DNA of 26,302 bases from JBBDIM01 sp040880405. Lineage in GTDB: Bacteria > Planctomycetota > Planctomycetia > Pirellulales > Pirellulaceae. How positions within the stretch are numbered: position 1 is the stretch's first letter; every line of letters begins with the position of its first letter. The DNA lies in NCBI GenBank assembly GCA_040880405.1, contig JBBDIM010000107.1, forward strand, positions 1 through 26,302, written 5' to 3'. Positions 6,815 to 12,718 of this stretch are shown in pieces. Under the pieces are notes generated by a model, which worked only from the letters and a program-made list of their open reading frames with translations, was not told the origin of the DNA and ran no database searches. The position numbers and the translations under genes are program-made.

Positions 6815-8530
6815 TTACTCTACTTGCTTGGCGACGCGGAAGACCTCTTCCAGGGTGGTTTTGCCTGCCAAGGCCTTTAAAACCCCATCGTCGAACAGAG
6901 TTGCCATGCCCCCTCGCACCGCCTCTCGACGAATGTGCTGGGTCGCAACACCCTGAAAAGCAAGCTCTCGAATCGGTGCGGTCATGTTCATCAGCTCGAA
7001 GATACCCATCCGGCCGCGGAATCCGCTCCGCTGACAATTGCCGCAACCACGACCCTTCATAAAGGTCGCCTTCTCCGCCATCTCGGGGGTAATGCCCGCC
7101 TGCTTGAGCACCTCATTAGAGGGAGTAAACGGCTGCTTGCACTTCTCGCAGTTCACACGAACCAGACGCTGCGCAAGCACCCCAATAATGGTACTAGACA
7201 CCAGATAGGAGGGAACCCCCATGTCAATCAAACGTGTAATGGCACCGGGCGCATCGTTCGTGTGTAGTGTACTGAAAACCAAGTGTCCCGTTAAAGAAGC
7301 TTGGATACCCATGGCTGCTGTTTCAGAATCGCGCATCTCACCGACTAGGATAATATTCGGAGCCTGACGCAACATCGCCTTGATGATGCGGGCGAAGTCG
7401 AGCCCAATATTGTGTCGCACCTGGGTCTGGTTGATCCCCGGGAGGTAGTATTCGACCGGGTCTTCCGCCGTGATGATTTTGGTATCGGGCCGGTTCAGCT
7501 CGTTTAGCGCGGCGTACAAGGTCGTGGTTTTCCCCGATCCGGTCGGGCCGGTCACGAGGATAATTCCGTTGGGGCGTTTGAGCAGGTTGTTGAACTTAAC
7601 GAAGTTGTTCTCAGAGAGCCCTAACTGCCGGACCCCCACTTTAATACTATCCTTATCCAAAATCCGCATCACGACCGACTGACCATGGTTGGTCGGGATG
7701 ACGCTCACCCGGAGGTCGATCTCCTTGGTTCCCACGTCCGCTTTGATCCGACCATCCTGACAGCGACGTCGCTCTGCGATATCGATTGCGCCCAAGATTT
7801 TTATGCGAGACAGGAGGGCACCCAGCATCCGGCGGGGGGGGCTGTCCCGCTCGACGAGCCTGCCGTCGATCCGGTAGCGAATCCGGATCTTTTCTTCGAA
7901 CGGCTCGATATGGATGTCCGATGCCCTAAGCTGGACCGCTTCATTGATCATCAACTGAACCAGGCGAACCACCGGGGCACTGTTCTCGTCCACCACTTCG
8001 TCGGCCACCGTCATGGTGTCCTGTTCCATGGTGTCGGTGAATTCGATCTTGGTGTCGGTGAACTCCTGCAACATGGTGTCGGCGGATTCACCTTCCTGTT
8101 GGCCGTAGTAGCGGTTGATCGCCTCTAGGATACTCTCCCGAGGGGCAAGTGCCACGTTCACTTTGCAGTTCAGAATAAACCGCAGCTTATCGATCGTCTC
8201 CAGATCCAACGGGTTATGGACCAGAACTCGCAAGGTCCCGTCCTCCTCACCGATCGGCATGACGACGTTTTCCCGCGCGACCGACTCCGGCACCAATTCC
8301 ACGGCAGAGGTGGGAATTTGGACCGAATCGAGGTCCACAAACTCCATCCGGTGCTCTTCGGCCACTGCCTGCATCACCTCGGTGCTGCTGGCATATCCCA
8401 ATTGAACCAAGGCGTCCGGCACCCCGATTCCCTGGCTACTGGCAACGCCTTCCGCCTCGGCCACCTGATCGGGGCCTACAACTTTTCGGCGAATAAGGAT
8501 GTCCGCGAAATTTCCAAGCGTACCTGCCAA
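6815..8530 (-). CDS. pilB: GspE/PilB-type secretion/pilus assembly ATPase (copy 2, TTG start)
   Basis: This is a second extension-type ATPase, 571 residues, with the full set of family motifs: an N-terminal MshEN-like domain (about 1-140), ASDIHIEPFEEKIRIRYRIDG, Walker A GPTGSGKT at 328-335, TAEDPVEYYLPG, Walker B APNIILVGEMRD, His-box TGHLVFSTLHTNDAPGAITRL, and zinc cysteines C461/C464 (CEKC) and C496/C499 (CGNC). An acidic Thr/Asp/Glu stretch with a repeated EFTDT (about 150-160) links the N-domain to the core. The start is TTG at 8530: an in-frame TAG lies eight codons upstream and GGAGG lies eight bases before the TTG, so no other start is possible nearby. It is the first ATPase gene of the minus-strand cluster and has its own promoter candidate at 8585-8614. 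Paralogy with the ATPase at 3640-5364 suggests two machines or a division of labour. Confidence 0.94.
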   Translation of the reverse strand: MAGTLGNFADILIRRKVVGPDQVAEAEGVASSQGIGVPDALVQLGYASSTEVMQAVAEEHRMEFVDLDSVQIPTSAVELVPESVARENVVMPIGEEDGTLRVLVHNPLDLETIDKLRFILNCKVNVALAPRESILEAINRYYGQQEGESADTMLQEFTDTKIEFTDTMEQDTMTVADEVVDENSAPVVRLVQLMINEAVQLRASDIHIEPFEEKIRIRYRIDGRLVERDSPPRRMLGALLSRIKILGAIDIAERRRCQDGRIKADVGTKEIDLRVSVIPTNHGQSVVMRILDKDSIKVGVRQLGLSENNFVKFNNLLKRPNGIILVTGPTGSGKTTTLYAALNELNRPDTKIITAEDPVEYYLPGINQTQVRHNIGLDFARIIKAMLRQAPNIILVGEMRDSETAAMGIQASLTGHLVFSTLHTNDAPGAITRLIDMGVPSYLVSSTIIGVLAQRLVRVNCEKCKQPFTPSNEVLKQAGITPEMAEKATFMKGRGCGNCQRSGFRGRMGIFELMNMTAPIRELAFQGVATQHIRREAVRGGMATLFDDGVLKALAGKTTLEEVFRVAKQVE

Positions 8531-8584
8531 GGTGCAGTCCTCCGAGCGAGTCTAGAAGCCTTTTAGTGTGCCCAACCTTACCTT

Positions 8585-8614
8585 ATCTTCATCGCGAGGC
8601 GGTACTTATGTCAA
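8585..8614 (-). promoter_or_regulatory. Promoter candidate for the pilus/secretion gene cluster
   Basis: A perfect -35 hexamer TTGACA (8609-8614, minus strand) is followed after 18 bases by GAAGAT (8585-8590); GATAAG slightly further on is an alternative -10. It lies about 55-85 bases upstream of the TTG start at 8530, in the gap after the exported-protein gene. The -10 is weak, so confidence is moderate. Confidence 0.42.
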
Positions 8615-8625
8615 GCAATGGGCCG

Positions 8626-9201
8626 CTATCGGAGCGCTGGTTCACGCGAATTTCCCGATTGACCGCTGCCCGCAACCCGGGCTAGTCGCCAATGCGAGAG
8701 GGCCAACGCGCGCATCTCGTCCGCCAACTGATAGTCCCCCCGCAGTTCCAGATCCGCAGCCGACTCCTCCAGTTGCCGCGCCATCGACCGCAGCATGAGG
8801 GTCTCACCTGGGGCGGCGTTAGCACTTGGTCTCGTCTCGAACACCTCCTGGTCGGGACCCACGATTTTCGGCAAATCGGGTTCCCCTGGGGTGTTCTCCG
8901 CCACGGTAAGTCGCTCAAGCCGCGCGGCGATGGAATGGCTACTTCCAAGCTGTGACTTGATCCACTCGATCTCCTTGAGCTCCTCCGCCGAGGGCTTTGC
9001 CATCGTTTCGGGAGGGGGAGAGACATGGATTTGGGGAACGTACCGCGTGGGTTTCTCCCCTGTCCCTATGGGCGTGATCTCCTCCTGGGCAAGGACCACC
9101 CCCATCCACAACAAAGCCGCACAACCCGCCATCACGCCAATTTGCTGTTTCCGACCCGCCACCATGAGAATATGCCTCTGCTTTTTATTCACCCCACACA
9201 T
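8626..9201 (-). CDS. Exported protein of unknown function
   Basis: I do not recognise a family for this 191-residue protein. An N-terminal basic stretch and a hydrophobic core (IGVMAGCAALLWMGVVLAQE) form a probable Sec signal peptide ending near LAQ-EE. The mature part begins with a Pro-rich segment (IHVSPPPE), followed by a helix-rich region with an SAEELKEIEWIKSQL stretch and a C-terminal part rich in Leu, Glu and Ala (MARQLEESAADLELRGDYQLADEMRALA) that could form a helical hairpin. The start at 9201 has AGAGGAGG upstream with a spacing of about eleven bases; an internal Met at 9165 would give a shorter signal peptide and is a plausible alternative. It is divergent from the outer-membrane protein gene at 9458 and sits just upstream of the pilus ATPase gene. 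A periplasmic accessory role is possible but not shown. Confidence 0.65.
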   Translation of the reverse strand: MCGVNKKQRHILMVAGRKQQIGVMAGCAALLWMGVVLAQEEITPIGTGEKPTRYVPQIHVSPPPETMAKPSAEELKEIEWIKSQLGSSHSIAARLERLTVAENTPGEPDLPKIVGPDQEVFETRPSANAAPGETLMLRSMARQLEESAADLELRGDYQLADEMRALALSHWRLARVAGSGQSGNSREPALR

Positions 9202-9243
9202 TGCTCCAACCGCCTCCTCTGGCGTTTGGCCTGTGGGCGAAAG

Positions 9244-9263
9244 TTACCAAATTGGTCTGGTAA
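9244..9263. promoter_or_regulatory. Inverted repeat in the divergent intergenic region
   Basis: TTACCA (9244-9249) and TGGTAA (9258-9263) form a dyad with an 8-base spacer; a second perfect palindrome, ACCAAATTGGT (9246-9256), is nested in it. It lies between two divergent genes, about 43 bases before the minus-strand start. A transcription-factor operator is possible, but no factor is evident. Confidence 0.3.
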
Positions 9264-9333
9264 GCCCCAGAGCAACCCGCTTGCCGCGTGAAAACCTTCG
9301 GAAGGGCAAAATGGCGCTGCCTTCCGATTCGCA

Positions 9334-9362
9334 TTGACGCGCGTGAGGGGGAACTCCATAAT
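9334..9362 (+). promoter_or_regulatory. Sigma70-type promoter of the outer-membrane protein gene
   Basis: TTGACG (9334-9339) and CATAAT (9357-9362) are separated by exactly 17 bases, with five of six matches in each box. Transcription would start near 9369 and leave a leader of about 90 bases before the ATG at 9458. This is one of the best promoter matches in the window. Confidence 0.6.
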
Positions 9363-9457
9363 CCGCTGCCAAAATTTTCCACAAGGCTATCGCTAACCGC
9401 GACGGAGCCTGTCCACCTGAACCACGAGCTACAACCCCAGAAAACTCCTCTGATTGC

Positions 9458-10354
9458 ATGAACCGCACTCGCTTGAAGATCGCACTGACATGCTTGCTCT
9501 CCCTAATCGGGCTGAGTCATGTCGCGATTTGCGCAGCGGACACCGAGGGGCAGCCGCCAAACGCACCATCCCCCGCCGCAACGACGGACCCCGGCGGAGA
9601 GCTCCTTCCTCCGGCGGCGGAACATGGTTGGATGGCAGATCAAATCGCCCCGGCTGCGATCGCGCCGCCGGAAGAGCACCCAACCGGCGTCTGGCCTCGC
9701 TTCAAGCCGTTTGGTGAGAAGCCGCTAGGGCATTCTCTCCGCGATCGATTTGCCACCTATCACGACCACCCGGACGATCCGGCTCGGCATGTGGGTCTGG
9801 GACGACCGCTGATCGGCAGTAGCTGGCGGAATCGTCCCTACCATGCCGACCTGTTCATGGGGTCGATCCTGCTGCAAAACTTAATCAGCGACGAAGTAAA
9901 CCAAGCCCCCGCGGTATTAAGCGGATTGCGATTGGGTTACGACTTCGACCATTATTGGGGAGGGGAAGTTCGCCTCGGGATCGCCCAGGCCCGGCTCACT
10001 TACCCAGGGTTTCCTCAGCGTTCCTCCGGAACCAGCCAAGTCTATCTGTTCGACTACAGCGTGCAGTATTACCCCTGGGGCGACTCCACCTGGCGACCCT
10101 ACGCCACGCTCGGCATGGGGGCCGCCTCGTTTCAGTTTGACGACGCCTTTCGCGCCAACCGAGATCAAACCCAGTTCGGGCTCCCGTTTGGGTTCGGCCT
10201 GAAATACTACTGGTTGAAAAACTGCTCGCTCCGTTTCGAACTGCTGAACAACTACGCGTTCGGATCCAACGAAATCAACGCGATGCACAATCTCTCGTTC
10301 ACCGGCGGATTGGAATATCGTTTTGGCGCAGGCACTTCGCCGTACGCTCGGTAG
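9458..10354 (+). CDS. Outer-membrane beta-barrel protein
   Basis: This 298-residue protein has a signal peptide (LKIALTCLLSLIGLSHVAICAAD) followed by a Pro-rich, low-complexity region (about 28-75) and a C-terminal domain with alternating polar and aromatic residues typical of transmembrane beta strands: LRLGYDFDHYWGGEVRLGIA, SQVYLFDYSVQYYPWG, WRPYATLGMGAASFQF, FGLPFGFGLKYYWLKN, CSLRFELLNNYAFG, SFTGGLEYRFG. The spacing fits a small barrel of about eight to ten strands, as in the OmpA-like/OMP_b-brl group. The Phe in the final strand suits recognition by the BAM complex. There is no OmpA peptidoglycan-binding domain. The ATG has no clear Shine-Dalgarno sequence, but a good promoter lies about 95 bases upstream. 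Ligand and function are unknown; an acyloxyacyl-hydrolase/PagL-like barrel is a less likely alternative. Confidence 0.72.
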   Translation: MNRTRLKIALTCLLSLIGLSHVAICAADTEGQPPNAPSPAATTDPGGELLPPAAEHGWMADQIAPAAIAPPEEHPTGVWPRFKPFGEKPLGHSLRDRFATYHDHPDDPARHVGLGRPLIGSSWRNRPYHADLFMGSILLQNLISDEVNQAPAVLSGLRLGYDFDHYWGGEVRLGIAQARLTYPGFPQRSSGTSQVYLFDYSVQYYPWGDSTWRPYATLGMGAASFQFDDAFRANRDQTQFGLPFGFGLKYYWLKNCSLRFELLNNYAFGSNEINAMHNLSFTGGLEYRFGAGTSPYAR

Positions 10355-10387
10355 CTTCGTTACCGCTTGCCGATTTCTCACCCCTGC

Positions 10388-10416
10388 GTTTCTCCGCTGG
10401 GTAGGTGGGGTATACT
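10388..10416 (+). promoter_or_regulatory. Possible promoter of the SLC13-type transporter gene
   Basis: A good -10 box TATACT (10411-10416) lies 50 bases before the ATG at 10466. The -35 region is poor: GTTTCT at 17-base spacing or TTTCTC at 16. Confidence rests on the -10 box only. Confidence 0.33.
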
Positions 10417-10465
10417 TTGAGCTTTATTTTCCCTCCCAGCTCAAACCCGTTCGGTTAGATCATTC

Positions 10466-12310
10466 ATGAATCCGGATCTCGCGGTTGTCTTGGCACTCTT
10501 GGCGATGGCGATCGTCATGTTCGCAATCAACCGGCCGCGGATGGACGCGGTGGCGCTCATCGTCATCTGCCTGCTCCCGCTCACCGGTGTGATCGAAATG
10601 TCGGAGGCCTTGGCCGGTTTCAGCGACTCGAACATTGTGTTGATTGCCGCCCTGTTTGTACTGGGCGAGGGGCTCGTCCGAACCGGGGTGGCGCGGCAAC
10701 TGGGAGACTGGTTGGTCGCCAAGGCGGGCAGCAGCCAGCCCCGCTTGATCTCGCTGCTAATGAGCGTGGTGTGCGGGCTGGGAGCGACGATGAGCTCCAC
10801 CGCGGTCACGGCGATCTTTATTCCGGTGGTCCTCCGGATTTCGCGGAGCACCAAGATCGCCCCGAGCAAGCTGATGATGCCGCTCAGTACGGCAGCCTTG
10901 ATCAGTGGCATGATTACGCTGGTCGCCACCGCGCCCAACTTGGTGGTCAACAGCGAGCTGGTCCGCCGCGGTCACGATGGGTTTCACTTCTTTAGCTTTA
11001 CGCCGTTTGGCGTTCCAGTTTTGATCTGCGCCATTGGGTATATGCTGATCGCGCGGCGTTGGCTGCCCGAGGGGGAAGATGACATGCTGGCAGGAAGGCA
11101 CCGCCGACCGACCTTGAAGACCTTAGTCGATCGATACCATTTGGCAGACCGCGAGCACCGCCTGCGGATTTTGGAAGACTCTCCCTTGGCGGGAAAGGTA
11201 TTGGATGAGATCAGCCTCCGCCAGAACGCCCATGCCAACTTGATCTCGATCCAGCGAAACCGCACCTTGTTGCAGCCGACAGCGAAAACCATATTGCAAG
11301 TCGGCGATATCTTATTTGTCGATCTGATGCTGACCAGCTCCGGCACCGACGAGGAGCAGGTGAGTATTGAGAATCTCCGAGAAACGTATCGACTGGCCGC
11401 CCTGCCTCTCAGTGGCGCTCACTTCGCCGACCAGGCCCAGGAAATCGGCATGGCCGAGGTGATGATCCCGGCCGACTCCGACCTGATTGGCAAAACGATT
11501 ATCGAGGCTTCGTTTCGCACGCGTTTTGGGCTGTCGGCGATCGGCGTCCGCCGGGGTGTCGAGCCCCTCAGCGGAGCGATTAAGAACGAGCCATTGAGGC
11601 TGGGCGACACCTTGTTATTGATCGGCCCTTGGAAGGCAATCCGACAACTATCAATCACGGGAGAACGCGATCTGGTCCCCCTGAACCTGCCGGCGGAAAT
11701 CGAAGAGGTGCTGCCGGTTAAGGGCAAGATGATTCACGCGCTGTTGGTTCTGCTGTTGGTGGTGGGGCTGATGGTCTCCGGCATCATTCCCAACGTTCAG
11801 GCGGCGATTATCGGCTGTCTGCTGATGGGGGCTTTGGGATGTATTGATTTTGAAAGCGGATACCGCTCCATCGACTGGAAGACAATCGTTTTGATCGTCG
11901 GGATGCTTCCCTTTTCCATCGCCTTGCAGGAGACAGGCGGCGTCGACATCGCCTCGGACACCCTGATGGCGATCACCAGCGGCATGGGACCGCGCGGTGT
12001 GCTTGCGGCCCTGTTCCTGACCACGGCGATCCTCGGACTGTTCATCTCCAACACCGCCACCGCCGTGCTCATGGCCCCAGTTGCCCTGAACATCGCCGAG
12101 CACATGGATGCCTCCCCCTACCCGTTCGCCATGATCGTGGCCCTCGCCGCCTCCGCCGCCTTCATGACCCCAGTCTCCTCGCCGGTCAACACCCTAGTCG
12201 TCACCCCCGGCGGTTACCGCTTCGGTGACTTTTTAAAGATCGGCATGCCGTTCACGATGGTGGTGCTTATTATCAGCGTGCTGATGGTGCCTTGGTTGTT
12301 GCCGTTGTAA
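10466..12310 (+). CDS. SLC13/DASS-type transporter with two RCK_C domains
   Basis: This is a polytopic membrane transporter of 614 residues. The N-terminal half (about 1-205) has several membrane helices and the family signature GLGATMSSTAVTAIFIPV followed by TLVATAPNLVVNSEL. The cytoplasmic middle holds two RCK_C (TrkA-C-like) modules, about 233-290 (LRILEDSPLAGKVLDEISLR) and about 328-396 (MIPADSDLIGKTIIEASFR ... LRLGDTLLLIGP). The C-terminal half (about 415-614) repeats the membrane unit with ISNTATAVLMAPVALNIAEHM and SSPVNTLVVTPGGYRFGDF. This order is characteristic of bacterial SLC13-type proteins such as E. coli YfbS, which generally move divalent anions (dicarboxylates, sulfate) with Na+. 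The substrate cannot be read from the sequence. Sulfate or an organic acid would fit the nearby sulfatases, but that is only inference. No obvious ribosome-binding site. Confidence 0.88.
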   Translation: MNPDLAVVLALLAMAIVMFAINRPRMDAVALIVICLLPLTGVIEMSEALAGFSDSNIVLIAALFVLGEGLVRTGVARQLGDWLVAKAGSSQPRLISLLMSVVCGLGATMSSTAVTAIFIPVVLRISRSTKIAPSKLMMPLSTAALISGMITLVATAPNLVVNSELVRRGHDGFHFFSFTPFGVPVLICAIGYMLIARRWLPEGEDDMLAGRHRRPTLKTLVDRYHLADREHRLRILEDSPLAGKVLDEISLRQNAHANLISIQRNRTLLQPTAKTILQVGDILFVDLMLTSSGTDEEQVSIENLRETYRLAALPLSGAHFADQAQEIGMAEVMIPADSDLIGKTIIEASFRTRFGLSAIGVRRGVEPLSGAIKNEPLRLGDTLLLIGPWKAIRQLSITGERDLVPLNLPAEIEEVLPVKGKMIHALLVLLLVVGLMVSGIIPNVQAAIIGCLLMGALGCIDFESGYRSIDWKTIVLIVGMLPFSIALQETGGVDIASDTLMAITSGMGPRGVLAALFLTTAILGLFISNTATAVLMAPVALNIAEHMDASPYPFAMIVALAASAAFMTPVSSPVNTLVVTPGGYRFGDFLKIGMPFTMVVLIISVLMVPWLLPL

Positions 12311-12452
12311 GTTTTTGGCTTTTGTTTTTTGCCACCGAGGGCACAGAGATCACAGAGCCGGAAGCTACCAAGGCCCGAAGAGCCGAGACACCACGAATAC
12401 GGTCCCATCAATTCCCCGTTGTGATTTAGCGGCTTGGCGAGAGATTTTTTTT

Positions 12453-12538
12453 GGCCGCGGATTAACGCGGATGGGATTACCTGCGGTTCGCTGTTCTACT
12501 CGCTTGCGATCCGTGTACATCCGCGTTAATCCACGGCT
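12453..12538 (-). repeat. Palindromic repeat, copy A (core inverted relative to copy B)
   Basis: Inverted arms (ggccgcggattaacgcggatgg and its imperfect complement ending ccacggcta) enclose an asymmetric core. The reverse complement matches 15725-15820 closely, including an identical 20-base stretch GGATCGCAAGCGAGTAGAAC. Copy B has about ten extra bases. Confidence 0.8.
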
Positions 12539-12591
12539 AAACTTTTTTCGTGACCAAATCGCTTCTCTCTGAGCCCTCACGATTGGTTGTG

Positions 12592-12645
12592 TACCAATAA
12601 CCTGGGACTTCATCCCAGGCTGGTATGAAATCGGGCCTTTGGCCC
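12592..12645. repeat. Double-hairpin REP-like element, possible bidirectional terminator
   Basis: Two hairpins lie side by side. The first is CCTGGGA-cttca-TCCCAGG (12601-12619), extended by an outer TACCA/TGGTA pair (12592-12596 and 12621-12625). The second is GGGCC-TTT-GGCCC (12633-12645). The location between convergent genes and the stable stems suggest transcript-end or REP-like function. No long T tract follows on either strand. Confidence 0.55.
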
Positions 12646-12718
12646 TATGTTGGTGCAGGCAACCCAAATCGCAGAGTTAAACCACCCTCTCGCCCGGAAA
12701 GTGCGATTCACGTTTGGT

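Larger units (their letters stand above)
12311..12718. repeat. Intergenic repeat cluster A between convergent genes
   Basis: No gene is present in this 408-base stretch. It contains, in order: a cacagag-type module (12331-12357); a T-rich segment preceded by gcggcttggcgagaga (12430-12452); an 86-base palindromic repeat (12453-12538) with arms related to gccgcggattaacgcggatg; a conserved tail ccacggctaaa...cgtgac (12531-12554); and a double hairpin (12592-12645). The first four parts have counterparts in the cluster at 15641-16022. Confidence 0.8.

Noticed and set aside
7836..7844. Run of eight G inside the second ATPase gene as a phase-variation tract
   Set aside because: The frame is intact across it, the encoded residues are conserved family sequence, and eight G is short for a switching tract.
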